Source: Zygnema cylindricum
Lineage: Eukaryota > Streptophyta > Zygnematophyceae > Zygnematales > Zygnemataceae
Length of the DNA: 64,000 nucleotides
Assembly (NCBI GenBank): GCA_037447655.1
Contig: JBBHKE010003555.1
Coordinates: 122,001-186,000, forward strand
Reading direction: 5' to 3'
Shown here: positions 1 through 10,514 of the stretch, piece after piece
How the letters are laid out: each line of letters opens with the position of its first letter
Position numbering within the stretch: the stretch's first letter is position 1
Program-made: the position numbers and the translations under genes
The notes under the pieces: generated by a model
Seen by the model: only the letters and a program-made list of their open reading frames with translations
The model's database searches: none
Told to the model about the DNA's origin: nothing

Positions 1-18
1 CCCACAATCAGGAAAATT

Positions 19-89
19 GAGCCGGCCAAGGTTCGAACCTGGGACCTTTCACTTCAACAACGAACTCACTAATACTGTGCAACCAGCTC
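19..89 (-). other. tRNA-like cloverleaf in TRIM LTR, copy 1
   Basis: A 71-nt segment that folds like its two downstream copies, with acceptor GAGCTGG paired to CCGGCTC. It is the most decayed in the A box but keeps the best T arm (CCAGG-TTCGAAC-CTTGG). The loop triplet in the anticodon position is TTG, but position 33 is G where tRNAs have U, so a working tRNA is unlikely. Confidence 0.7.
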
Positions 90-193
90 GATGTACAGAC
101 TGGCGGGTCTGTACCCATTTATTACAGGCGGCTCGAGTATGGGTATTCCATATTCTACCCTTTATTGGACTGGCTTCACGTGCCAATCCAACA

Positions 194-250
194 CCCCCCT
201 TCACGGGAAAGCAAGTCTAACCATCCGGAATCCCGCTGGCTTTAATACCA
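194..250 (-). promoter_or_regulatory. TRIM internal domain with PBS and polypurine tract
   Basis: This 57-bp spacer lies between two LTRs. On the minus strand it opens with TGGTATTAAAGC directly after the LTR end, giving 10 of 12 matches to the canonical initiator tRNA-Met primer site. It closes with a purine run ending in six G residues directly before TGTTGGATT. The sister spacer at 479-535 keeps the polypurine tract but has a degraded primer site. Confidence 0.75.
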
Positions 251-303
251 TGTTAGATTTCCTAGAAATCCGGGTTTCGACGTGTCCCACACTTGGGAAA
301 ATT

Positions 304-374
304 GAGCCGGTCAGGGTTCGAACCTGGGACCTTTCATTTTAGCTGCGAACGCACTACTACTGTGCCACTAGCTT
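304..374 (-). other. tRNA-like cloverleaf in TRIM LTR, copy 2
   Basis: Same 71-nt module, 285 bp from copy 1. The D arm (GCAC/GTGC) and anticodon stem are kept. The B-box sequence GGTTCGAACCC is close to the pol III consensus. The T stem has one mismatch and the anticodon-position triplet is CTA. Confidence 0.7.
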
Positions 375-588
375 GATGTAGAGACTGGCGAGTCAATACC
401 CATTTTTTACGGGCGGCTCGAGTATAGATATTCCATATTCTACCCGTTATTGGACTAGCTTCACGTGCCAATCCAACACCCCCCCTAACGGGAAAGCCGG
501 TCAAACCATCCGCAATCCCGCTGCCTCCCATTCCATGTTAGATTTCTTAGAAATCCGAGATTCGACATGTCCCACACTTGGGAGAATT

Positions 589-659
589 GAGCCGGCCAGG
601 GTATGAACCAGGGACCTTTCACTTCAATTGCGAACGCACTACCACTGTGCCACCAGCTC
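589..659 (-). other. tRNA-like cloverleaf in TRIM LTR, copy 3
   Basis: Read on the minus strand this folds as a full cloverleaf. The acceptor GAGCTGG pairs with CCGGCTC over 7 bp with one G-T pair. The D stem is GCAC/GTGC around loop AGTGGTA, the anticodon stem TTCGC/GTGAA encloses a 7-nt loop, there is a 5-nt variable region, and the T stem pairs 4 of 5. TGGCACAGTGG fits the pol III A-box consensus, and GGTTCATACCC is a mutated B box. The anticodon loop has A at position 33, so the module more likely served as a pol III promoter or structural element than as a decoding tRNA. The host tRNA it came from is not identified. Confidence 0.75.
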
Positions 660-763
660 AATGTAGAGACTAGCTTGTCTGTACCCATTTATTACGGGCG
701 GCTCAAGTATGGATATTTCATATTCTACCCCGTATTGGACTAGCTTCACGTGCAAATCCAACA

Positions 764-1224
764 GTTAATTAGTGTAAGATTCCTTTGTTTGACATACCTT
801 GTCATTTCGGGTATACTTACAGTATTAGGTGTTTTAGGTTGGTAGATGTACGGCAGGTATGTCTCTATAACGTTCAGTAGTGAAGCTTCAGTGCATATGA
901 GTGGGACCTAGTCATTTTTGGACTTAGGAACAATTTCTAACCAAAAACTGTACAAGCTATTTTTGGTAATTTTATCTATGAGAATCTCAAATACTTGTGG
1001 ATAGAATTACTTATTATTTTGTGTGTTTGATTTTCCTATTATTATCTACATTGTAGTTGATTCGCAATGTTATTGTACTTTTGGTCTGTGTTTTATCAAA
1101 TGTTGAAATTATTGTTTTTCAGACTAGTTTTTGTGATAGCTTCTTATTTTTTTTCAATCTGAGATGACTACACCCGCATCCTCATCGTCTTCAATACCAG
1201 CAGTTGTCTCAAAAAAAAAACTAC
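764..1224 (+). repeat. D-type copia LTR fragment
   Basis: This sequence is collinear with the D element LTR near 46085-46615. Shared blocks include the stretch around 'attagtgtaagat', 'atttcgggtat' and 'caaaaactgta'. It ends in an in-frame ATG (MTTPASSSS) matching the D gag start (MTTVSSSPT). It begins exactly where the TRIM ends, so the TRIM probably inserted into this LTR. No gag continues after about 1224, so this is a truncated or solo LTR. Confidence 0.55.
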
Positions 1225-2225
1225 ATCACAGTGCAGTTTATTGCGTATGTTGAGAACTCACAAAGTTTGAAGCAAAACGCCTCATTCAACCGAGAGATAT
1301 GACCCTAAGAATATCCTTTAAAATGCACATATGTGCTCTTTGAAACCTTGTAGAAGGAAAACATAAAATTGCCTAAGTCCTATACTTTGTACAAATAGAA
1401 CTACTATTAATCAACTTGACCAATCAAAGTAGTGCGTAGTACGTTGTGGTACTCTATAGCCGTACCCCAACTAGATACGTGAAATACCTTAAATCCATTG
1501 ACCGTACCTTTACTATTTCGTACAACCGGACAAACTTGATATGTCAACTATTCACTAATGCTAGCTATACTCACAAATCAATTAATGAAATGATTGTAAA
1601 AACCTATGTCTTCCACAAAGTCATCACCTACATCGAATCTTTTGTGCAACGAAGTTTGTCCCCTCATAGTAGCCCACTTGAATATTTTGTTGAATCTCCG
1701 TCGGCTCAATCTTTTTTTAGCAGACAGTGTGTCACAATTATGTCGCGAGTGCTTTTTGCAATCTTTATATTTCTTTCGAGTTGTCCTATGAGAATTCTCT
1801 TTGAATCTTATTATGACCCACGTCATGTAATAAGGTTTTCTTGTAGTGACGTTTTATTATTAGTTCATACAATGAACCCACTATCTTTTCAAATAAGGTT
1901 CGTCATTGATCATACAATCAGGGTGTGAAATAATCTTCTACGCTTTTTTTCATACTAATTTTGGTAACTAGTAATCGGAAACCTCTAAAATATTTGTTTA
2001 AGTCCTTAACTTACTCTCACACAAAATAGAGAAAACTAAAGCTTTCCAAAAAACAACACTTCTACACCTCTTTGCTTCGTTCCTAACCCTTTTTTACGCC
2101 CCCTCTTCTCATCCTCCCATTTTTGCCCATTCTTTCTCAACCCCCCATCTTTTAACAACTAATGTCTCTAAAATCACTTGATTTGTCAAAAAATAACCAG
2201 TGCATTTGATTTTGAAAGCCCTTTA
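1225..2225. other. gene-free AT-rich stretch
   Basis: No recognisable gene or repeat family. The longest open frame, 160 codons at 1446-1928, has no motif I recognise and a composition no different from its surroundings, so I do not call it coding. Confidence 0.5.
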
Positions 2226-3274
2226 TGCAATTGTGAGACCTCAAAAGGTCCTCAGAATGGGCAGCTCACACGAAGCCTTTTGGATAACCCTGACACCTTT
2301 GTGTTTTTGCAAGAATAACTACCATCGTGGCGGACAAAAACTCTGACCACCTCCACCTTTGTGAAGGGAAGACTCCCTTGAGTCGACAGCAAAAAGAATC
2401 TCTAAATTTGCTCCCTTTAGCAGTAAGTTATCAATGGTCAAAGATGACCTTTTGTACAGGAGCTCTCTCGGAGAGAGGCGACTACCTACTTAATTATTCT
2501 AAGTCCTATCTTCCTCTCTAATCCCTAACTACTGATGTACGGCAGCAATCGCAGTATTGTATCGTTAATAAAGGTACGGGTGTCAGTGTACATTTTGTAA
2601 GGCCATCGTACAATATGGTCAAAAGTCGACACATGCCATATCCGGATTCATTCCTATAATCTCGGAGATGCCGTAAGCCAACGTGGTTGTGCCACGTGTC
2701 AATTAACATGGCCGTGACCGAAAAAATACTAAAAACATATTCCGCGATCTTGGCATCTATCATGGCCGTTCGAACATTTTAATTGTAGCCGTCAAAATTA
2801 GATGCGCGGTATTTTTTTTGTTGTTTCAAACAATTGCGCGGTATCCGTTTCGTCACCATACCGTACTCCATACTATATAAAACTGTATCTATGCACCACG
2901 TATCTATTTCCCGTTAAAAGAATTAGTTTACGTGCAACTATTTAAATATTTGTCAAACCCTATATAACTCAGCATTCGTCTTATACTTATACGATAAGGC
3001 TAACGGCTACAAGCTAACTTGACGGGCAACAGGTACCAGGATAAAATCTTGGGTTCGTCAAGTACCCTTTTGGTAAACCTACCAAACTATTGCCAGTCTC
3101 TCTTGGAACAGCATAAGCAGCCATGGCTCTAGCTCCCTCTCCAATCTTGAGTGACAGCGACAAGTGTGGGAATTAAAAAGAGGAGTTAGAAGTAGACTGC
3201 CTCTGCTTATTTTTTGCAATTTTTTATACAATTGAAGACCTAGAAAATACTAACAAGAACCATTAATTCCTACA
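2226..3274 (-). repeat. 3' LTR of copia element A1
   Basis: On the minus strand this LTR starts TGTAGGAATTAATGG after the polypurine tract and ends TTGCA. It is 1049 bp, the same length as the A2 LTRs, and shares with them the palindromic AGCCATGGCT block about 150 bp from the LTR start and the T-arm-like block that follows. It is older than the A2 LTRs. Confidence 0.8.
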
Positions 3275-4972
3275 CTCCCATTGTTTTCTAGTCACTTTTA
3301 AATTTAACACCACACTTATCCCTAAAGAAAATTAGTTTAGGGGAAGACACAGGTTTGGTCATCATATCTGCTACCATCTCAATATTTGGTCTATACTCTA
3401 AACTAATTATCTTGTTTTCTACTTTCTCCCTAATAAAGCTAAGTCTAATGTCCATATAATTTGCTTTAAAGTGGTGTTTAGTATTCGCAAAAATGGCAAT
3501 GGCTGTCTGATTATCACAACATACTCTCTGGACACCACTCTTAAGATGACTAAGCTCACTAAGCAACGACTTGACCCACATTAATTCTTTTACAACATAG
3601 CAAGAGGCCATGTACTCATCCTCCATGGTGGACTGAGCAATGACCTTTTGCTACTCCCTGCTCCAACAACAAGTCCTATCACCCACATACAATACATGAC
3701 TAGATGTGCATCTCCTCATAGGAGTATCCTCATAGTTGGCATCACTCCAAGTGGTGATGGCAGTAATTTTCCCACCCAAATGCCGCCATAGATTGCTAGT
3801 CACTATGAAATATGTAAGGACCCTCTTAGCTGCCTCCCAATAATTCTTAGTTGGAGCATTTAGACTCCTATATAGTACTCCTACAGCTGCGGCTATGTTT
3901 GGCCGGGTACAATTCATAAAATATATTAGGCTCCCCACTACTTGTCTAGAAAAGATTGTTTGTATAAATCTTTTCTCTTCTGGGCCTAACTCATCATCCA
4001 AGATTATAACTCCCTCTTCCACACTCCCCTCACTTCCCTTCTTTAGTTCCATTGGAGTGGTACAACTATTAGCATTGTCCATTTCGAATCTTTCTACAAT
4101 GTTTCCTATGGCCTCCTTCTGAGGTAATCTTATTATTTTTCTATGTGTGTCTCTCTCGCTACCTGAATTCTAAAACTATACCTTGCTTCCCCCATATTCT
4201 TGATCTCAAATCTTCGTTTTAAATCATTTTTCATCAAATTTATCTTATCCCTAGATTTACTTAAAATAAGAAAATCATCAACATAAATTGCAATGAAAAA
4301 AATTCATTCCTCATCTTCAAAGAAGTAAATTGAGTGATATAAGCTGATCCGAAAATAACCCAAACACGTAAGAAACTCATCGAGCTTCTTATTCCATTGG
4401 CGGGAGGCGTGTTTAAGCCCATAAAAAGATTTGATCAATCGGCATACCTTGCTCTCCTCTCCTTGCTCCACACATCCTAACACAGACGTTGAGATGAGGT
4501 TTTTGTTTAACTCTAGAATAAACAACACATCAGAGAATGTCACTATAGATGTCTTTCCTTCCACTAGAACTTTCAGATCTATCGATCCTTAATAATAGTA
4601 GTGACTACCTTCCCATCCCCATACTCTATCTCTACGGTGGGAATCTTTCTCATCTTAGTGAACAGGTTTTTATCCTTACACATGTGTATGGAGGGATCTG
4701 AATCCACAATCCAACCTCCTCTACCTTTCAAACCTCCAAAAGCACATTTCTGCTTTCGAGGAATTTCGACCTTGGTCTTTGCCTCCAACTCCTAATATAA
4801 CAATAGCTCACCGTCCTCGTCCTCGGATTCCTCCTCGTGTACCTAAGTCACAAGAGCCTTTTTCTTGCCTCTTAGAGGTCCACCAATCTGCCTCTCTTTT
4901 AACCAATGTTCGGTTAGTTTAGTGCACTCCGCCATATAGTGCCCTGGTTTCTTACAAAAATGACACATCCTC
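3275..4972 (-). pseudogene. A1 copia gag-pol remnant with large internal deletion
   Basis: Read on minus from high to low coordinates. First comes the retroviral zinc knuckle (near 4970), then the protease region with a degraded active site (VDSDPSIHM where intact relatives have DSGASMHM, 4600-4790). The text then jumps near 4480 from the protease tail (NKNLISTS) into the RT thumb (EESKVCRLIKSFYGLKHA). After that come RT and RNase H fragments (3288-4082) with the CDNQTAIAIF motif. Integrase and the first half of RT are missing, about 2 kb compared with A2, and several stops and frameshifts are present. It cannot be autonomous. Confidence 0.85.
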
Positions 4973-5541
4973 ACCATTCATGGCTTCAAGCCATCCCACT
5001 ACATATAATTTATCGCTAAGAGAAGGCATGTTTGTTTGGCCTCTAGGTAATTGGAGTGAGATTCAGCGGTGGCTACATTGCCCACCCCGCTTGGGTCCTT
5101 AAGACCTAAGCGAACGAGCGGCTGCTGGCAGTGTGGTCACTTAGTTTCCCTCCGATTTCCTACCACTTCACATTGTGGTTCCACCTACACGGGTCAGAGC
5201 ACCCTCACCAGTCATGACAGTCGACTTTCGAGTAAGCAAGCTTCTCCTTGGCTTCCAACCAAAGCTTTGATACCATATGTAACATGATTTCCTACCTCTC
5301 AAAAAATCCAATTACTACAACTAATTTCCACCACATATTCTTTATATTGGAATACACACATTTCCCTTGGATACACTCACATAAGGATAAACTTTTAATT
5401 AGAAGAAGCTTAAGTCCACATGACATTCAGCTTGGTCTTTTGCCCAGTTGGCTCAACCCTTCCTTTAAAGTATTTTCCACTACCATCCACTCTTAAATAA
5501 TTATATCTCTTAACTACTGAAACACTACTTAGTTAGTAACA
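4973..5541 (-). mobile_element. 5' end of an unrelated retroelement (LTR, PBS, leader)
   Basis: The minus strand reads an LTR ending GTTACA at 5278, two spacer bases, then TGGTATCAAAGC (5264-5275), a good initiator-Met 3'-end primer site of the ordinary plant kind. A leader follows, then an ATG (MPSLSDKLYVVGWLEAMNG) that runs directly into the A1 zinc knuckle near 4972. The LTR start may be TGTTACTAAC at 5541, giving about 264 bp, but there is no second LTR in the window to prove it. The primer type differs from A1's relatives, so this is a separate element fused to A1 by deletion or recombination. Confidence 0.6.
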
Positions 5542-5917
5542 GATTTCAGTGTAAAATGACATTGCTCCAATTTGGTGTTATTTGCTCAGTACTAGGATTT
5601 GTCAAGAATTTCCACAAACTTATCCAAAGGAAAAAATGCTTACTTTTCTTTTCGACTTCACCATTTATCGATCATCGCCTTAGAATAGCTAGGGCACAGT
5701 CAACGGTCTGTTGAACATGCTTTTACATGGGCGAATCATTGGTCAGCTAGGACTCAGACTGGCCAATGTAAAAACGTGGGAAATCTTGACTAACTATGTA
5801 TCATTTCTAACCTCTCAAATGCTACCTTTCACTATATATTATTTACCTTCGAAAGTGCGCACAAATTGAAACGCAACTTCACACGTTCGGGCGTCACAAA
5901 TTTCACACGCCAAACTA
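5542..5917. other. intergenic, no feature seen
   Basis: AT-rich sequence without recognisable genes or repeats. Confidence 0.4.
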
Positions 5918-6116
5918 CACCTTGAATCGTTATTAGCGTATAGAAATTATTAGTGTAAAGAAAAAATCAGCGTCATTCATTCTAATTTAGTGCCAAGAGA
6001 CGTGGCAGATTATGATCTATGTCCTTAAATAGTGTAATTTATTATATTTAAGGTATCAATGCCAAAATTTTGGGGTGCCGATATAGCGTACATAAGGTTA
6101 ATAAGGATTCACGGTG
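5918..6116. mobile_element. MITE, TA-flanked family (199 bp)
   Basis: Terminal inverted repeats CACCTTGAATCGTTATTAGC and CACGGTG...(right end, inverted) are bounded on both sides by TA. The same termini recur at 7818, 10022, 39637 and 43735. TA target duplication and this size are typical of Tc1/mariner-derived MITEs. No transposase is present. A 65-bp inverted copy of its right end lies at 46148-46215. Confidence 0.75.
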
Positions 6117-6719
6117 TACCTACGTAATTTACAAAATTTGACTTATGACGTTTCGGACTACAAATCGTACGAAACGAAACATCATGCGTACCAAACGACT
6201 ATTAGAATTTTATCGAACGTACGCCAGAAATTTCGCTACTTATTTGACCCTTAACCCGCTATAACAAACACTCATTTGTTATTTTGACCTCGCTCTGTCG
6301 CCAAAATACACCAATCGCTGTAACTTTAAACTCCAAATCATGCGATTCTTTCGCAAACGTCTACCAAATTCATAACTCTATATTCGTGACAATTAAATAC
6401 CCATTTACGAACAAGTTTGATTGTTTATTACTATCAAAAACATCCAAGGATAAAAGGTTGAAAAAAAAATGTCTACAAATGTCACAAAAAAATATCCGAC
6501 GTCACAAACAATTTTGAATAATTTGGCGCGCCATCATAGATTGTAAACGTTGTAAACCGTCACGGGCATTGTCAGTGTATACAACCGTGACACCCTTAAG
6601 TAAAAATTATTTTGTTACACATAAGGACACCCAAAATCCAGGTCCGCCGGATATGCACTAAAAAACAAAAGAAGTCCGCCTATTTTTAAGTGCATGGAGA
6701 CGTACCCTAAGTAGCAATA
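6117..6719. other. intergenic, no gene seen
   Basis: AT-rich DNA. Parts near 6430-6560 weakly resemble the dispersed GGGGGTGTC-type TIR element at 6720, but nothing codes. Confidence 0.35.
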
Positions 6720-7140
6720 GGGGGTGTCACTGTGTAATCAATACCTTGAAGAAATAATTGGAATTTTAGTGAAGGTTCTCTATACTACTTTAAAGAGCGT
6801 TCCAATGTGCTAAAATAAAATCGTACTTTTGAAATGTGACGGTTTTAGACGTGGGTACAACTTTTGACGATTGGAGACGACGACGAAAATTGACGACGAA
6901 ACTTACGACAATTGGTCACGTTTACAAAAACACCAACGATTGTTAACGTCTAGTTTTCTCCGACATTGTAGATGTTTAGGGTTGTGTGACATTGTGACTT
7001 GAAGCTCACTTGTGACAATATCGATGTCACTTATTAAATAACTTTCGCCATGGTTTCCCGATTTCGATTTTTCTACTTTTCTCAATCGACTTGCCAGGAA
7101 AATATAATTAAAGGTAATCAAAATAATAGTTTTTCAAAGA
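6720..7140 (-). mobile_element. fragment of GGGGGTGTC TIR transposon family
   Basis: It begins with GGGGGTGTCACTGTGTAATC and continues as an inverted copy of 35857-36183 (shared blocks around 'acgtgggtac', 'gatgtttagggttg' and 'ccatggtttcc'). The second terminus is not found, so the copy is truncated. The GGGGGTGT terminus resembles PIF/Harbinger-type elements. No transposase is seen. Confidence 0.55.
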
Positions 7141-7817
7141 TCTTTCATTGTGTTATGAAAAATTTGGTGGGGGTGCCATAAACATTTTGTCCGTCACACA
7201 CGCTAACATTCGGTCAAGTCTTTCAAATGAATCGTTGTACGGAATTCCCATAGGTGAAGAGTTGTACGGAATTCCCATAGGTGAAGCATTGTACGGAATT
7301 CCCATAGGTGTTACTTCGGCAATTTGGCTAGTCAACAAGGTCCCCCAGTGGAGAAATTTATCATTAAGAGAGGCACCACTATGTGACACGTGATTGGCCA
7401 ATTTTGCGGACCCGGAAACGATTAACGCCAAATATCGCGTCGTGGGAGCATATATTGTCTTTCTCAAAAACGTTAATAAATATCTACGTGGTTGCAAGTG
7501 CACATGCCATTCGGCGCGTTGTGACGACTACACTTGTGGAAAAAGACTATTGTCACAGATTCTAACCGTGATTAGTCGCAGCATGACAATAGCGAGGACT
7601 GTCGTTTTGCGCCGACAGCAGCCTCTCCTTGTAATAGATTGTACCACACGAATGGCTCAAGTCGAAGATATGATCTGTCAAAGTGGCTCTTGTAATTATT
7701 ATGCAGTGTCACGAGAGCTCATTGTAACAAAAGTCCCCATAACAGATTTCTGCCTTCGAACTCTCAAAATTCTCCGTGTATTAGCTTCCAAAACAACAAT
7801 ACAGTACAGTACAAGAC
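7141..7817. other. gene-free stretch containing a 27-bp triplicate
   Basis: Three tandem 27-bp units at 7234-7314, core TGTACGGAATTCCCATAGG, would encode a 9-residue repeat (LYGIPIGEE-like) on the plus strand. Another open frame of 143 codons at 7394-7825 is cysteine-bearing but unrecognised. Neither looks like a real gene. Confidence 0.4.
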
Positions 7818-8033
7818 CAGCGTGAATGGCCATTAGCGTCAATGTTTTTTTCGCCACTTTAAAATATCTTTTTTAAGTACATATGCCGGATTGTGGATCT
7901 GACGGTTGCCATTGAAATCCAAGATTCCCACCTTCCGATTGGTGGTTTCAAATTGAAAATCGGGCAAGTGTGGACGGAGATAAGATGTTTTAAGTGGCGA
8001 AAAAAACATTAACCCTAATAGCGATTCACGGTG
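7818..8033. mobile_element. MITE, TA-flanked family, long-TIR subtype (216 bp)
   Basis: The ends form an inverted repeat of about 45-50 bp: CGTGAATGGCCATTAGCGTC on the left against CGCTATTAGGGTTAATG on the inverted right. Both run into a shared 'gtttttttcgccactt' block. The middle is unique. Confidence 0.75.
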
Positions 8034-8104
8034 GTAGAGTACAGTACTGTACTTTTCGAAACACATTGGCACCTGTTTCGCTATGGGGACGGAACACACA
8101 ACCA

Positions 8105-8885
8105 TTTTTTGTGACGCTTTCTTTTGTTTTTTTCGCCATTTTTACACATCTTTTCGCCGTACACACATGTGGGATTTTCAAACATAGTTCAAAAGTAAGC
8201 GTTTTTATGGGAGGCCTTTGGTAGGCACACAAAACTTGGCACAAAACTCGCACAGAGTAGGCATACAGCATGTGTGTGCGTTGTGCACAATCTTGTACAA
8301 ATGTATGAATATAAAGTATCATCATAGTACAGCGCACGCCGCTGGACGAAAATTTTTAGCGAACTAACACGGCGTAGGATGACATTCCGCCACAAAAAAT
8401 CCTGGAAAAAAAAAAAAAACGCGGACGTAAGTTTTATCGTAAGTTGTGTTATTGGCTTTTCATGTGATCTTCTTAGATTGCTACTTTGATCAGCGACCAT
8501 CCGATCGTCCAAATCCAAAGGTTTGATTAAAAAATACCTCAAAACTCACGGAAAAATAAAAATTTGTCCGAATGTTTTTCAAAACTTAGGCACGACGTTT
8601 AATCTCCATCGATCGATGTGCAACTCAACCCTGTTACTATTATTTTTCATTTTGCGACCAATACAATGTGAGTATTAAGGCCATATCATATGTTTTACAT
8701 ACAATAGGCATATTGTATGGGCCAACTCTCACCCAGTTTTGAACTATGTTTTCAAATAAAGACCGACAATAGGAAGGTGAATATCCAATATTTGAATTGC
8801 AATTGTCGAATCCAAAAACGGACAAATGTGAACAGAGAAAATATGTTCTAAGGTACGAAAAAAACATTAAAAGTTATAAATACGT
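8105..8885. mobile_element. TA-family MITE interrupted by an hAT-like MITE
   Basis: The outer halves (8105-8182 and 8749-8885) together match the long-TIR MITE at 7818-8033, including the terminal 'tttttttcgcc' and its inverse 'cgaaaaaaacatta'. The inner segment 8183-8748 is the inserted hAT-like element. The termini of this copy are more decayed. Confidence 0.6.
8183..8748. mobile_element. hAT-like MITE (566 bp)
   Basis: Starts CATAGTTCAAAAGTAAGCG and ends with the inverse ...TTTTGAACTATG. The flanks are TTTTCAAA on both sides, an 8-bp target duplication typical of hAT elements. Internal blocks ('cttttcatgtgatcttctta', 'catattgtatg') are shared with the copies at 9345 and 38240. No transposase. 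Confidence 0.75.
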
Positions 8886-9344
8886 CAGCAAGACAGAATC
8901 CAACGTATTTGCGACGAAACAACGCATTTGTTGCCACATCAGCGGCTAAGACATTTCCGTACATATACCGCGTACATTTCGAAACATACCTGAGAGCGAT
9001 GATGGGGACGGCACTCATCCACCTGTGGAAGAATCCAAAATATTAGATACAGTAATTTGAAGTGGAATCATATGTACTCGTTTGGTCTATTCTTATTTCA
9101 AATCTGTAGCGATGTATCGGGTTGACCTTATTTTGGCGCGATGTTGTCACTTTGATTTTCTTAGATTGCAATGTATCGCGTTGACATTGGCTGGTCTAGC
9201 CGATTTCATAGATGTCCTATGCGCATAACACGCACGGATTAAACTAACGATTACTACATATAGTGTGCATCAAACGATTTCATAATTTTTATAATTCGTA
9301 CCTTATTTTGACTTTCAAATTTCAATTTTTTAAAATATTCAATA
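8886..9344. other. intergenic, no feature seen
   Basis: AT-rich sequence, no gene or clear repeat. Confidence 0.35.
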
Positions 9345-9620
9345 CATAGTTCAAAAGTAGGTGAAAGTAGGCCCATACAATATGCATATTATATGCAAAA
9401 CATACAATATGACCTTAAGACCCATATTGTATTCAGACCTATTCAGACGAATTAAAACATTTGAACCAAAAAAAATAGTTTACACAGTCAGATTCGGACG
9501 ATCAGACGGTCGCTGATTAAAGTAGCAATTTAAGAAGATCACATGAAAAGCACATAACACAACTAACGATAAAGGCGCCAACCAAAGGCCTACCACAAAA
9601 ACGCCTACTTTTGAACTATG
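9345..9620. mobile_element. hAT-like MITE (276 bp), opposite orientation
   Basis: Termini are CATAGTTCAAAAGTAGG and its inverse. The 8-bp flanks ATTCAATA and GTTCAATA match at 7 of 8 positions. The interior is the inverse of 39232-39502, so this is the same family in the other orientation. Confidence 0.75.
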
Positions 9621-10021
9621 GTTCAATACCCTAAAAAGCTGAAACGTGCAACGAACTAGCGGCGAGCGGCAGAATTTAATGCGTCTCCAATGGCGGCTTC
9701 CTTCTAAAGACAGAGTGGAAAACAGAAAAAAATATACGCGTGCGCAAATGAAGCAATGTCTTTTTTTTTTAATGTTCGTACAATTTTTCGTACAGTGTGA
9801 AACATACGAAATTTACGAAACAAGTGAATACTACGTAGTTTTCAGAAAAATGTCTGAATCCGTACGAATTGGACATTTATGGCGACTCTACTATGTAGTC
9901 TTAGGAAAAAAGTCCAAATCCGTACGAATTGGACATTTATGGCCGACTCTTGTGACAAAATGTACGGTCATAGAGGATTAGTAACCGAGTCTAGCTCCAT
10001 AGGGAGGGCGGCATAGAGGTA
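9621..10021. repeat. gene-free stretch with a 60-bp tandem duplicate
   Basis: Two units at about 9833-9950 share CCGTACGAATTGGACATTTA. A 111-codon frame across it (9646-9981) owes its length to this repeat and shows no known motif. Confidence 0.4.
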
Positions 10022-10514
10022 CATTGTGAATCGCTACTAGCGTAATGAAACAATTAGCGTTAATTACGCTAATTGGGAATTTCATTTTTTTCCAAAAAAA
10101 TATTTATTCAAATTTAACATTAACTCTTATTTGTAGACTCCTTTGTTATAAATGTCGGCGCATAATATCTCCACACTAAAATATGTGCATGTACGAAATT
10201 GTTCAAATTGTACGCCATTTCATTGCCGACGCAATTTCATCATTTTTTTTGCAGAGCACATTTACATGTGTGCGCGACAGCGTAATTATTTTTTATGTAC
10301 TTTTTTACTTTAAAAATTACAAAATAGTACAAATCTGACAGACCGTACACCACAATATTTAAAACGTCTCTATATTAGAGTTATTAATTATAGTAAGTGT
10401 GGTACCTCAAATAACGTTTAGGAACATTTACAATTATTATTTCTATTTGAGAATTTGCCGAAAAAAACAGGGTACCTCAATTAGGGTCATGAACGCTAAT
10501 AGCGATTCACGGTG
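10022..10514. mobile_element. MITE, TA-flanked family (493 bp)
   Basis: Ends CATTGTGAATCGCTACTAGC and inverted CACCGTGAATCGCTATTAGC, each bordered by TA. Its subterminal and internal sequence resembles the 551-bp copy at 39637-40187, so these two form one length class. Non-coding. Confidence 0.8.

Larger units (their letters stand above)
1..763 (-). mobile_element. TRIM-type mini retrotransposon in tandem array (LTR-int-LTR-int-LTR)
   Basis: Three direct repeats with an exact 285-bp period. Read on the minus strand, each LTR is about 228 bp (251-478 and 536-763; a third, ending at 193, is cut by the window edge). LTRs start TGTTGGATT and end AATCTAACA, a near-perfect terminal inverted repeat. 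Between LTRs are 57-bp internal domains (194-250, 479-535). The better one has TGGTATTAAAGC next to the LTR end, close to the initiator-Met primer site TGGTATCAGAGC, and a G-run polypurine tract (GAAGGGGGG) before the next LTR. There is no coding capacity, as expected for terminal-repeat retrotransposons in miniature. Tandem LTR-sharing arrays are known for Cassandra TRIMs, whose LTRs carry 5S rRNA. Here the LTR carries a tRNA-like sequence instead. Confidence 0.85.

Noticed and set aside
1446-1928. 160-codon open frame
   Set aside because: No motif, no neighbour context, composition like non-coding DNA. Chance length in a region poor in stops.
7394-7825. 143-codon cysteine-containing frame as a small secreted protein
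   Set aside because: No signal peptide or spaced cysteine pattern, and it runs into a MITE end.
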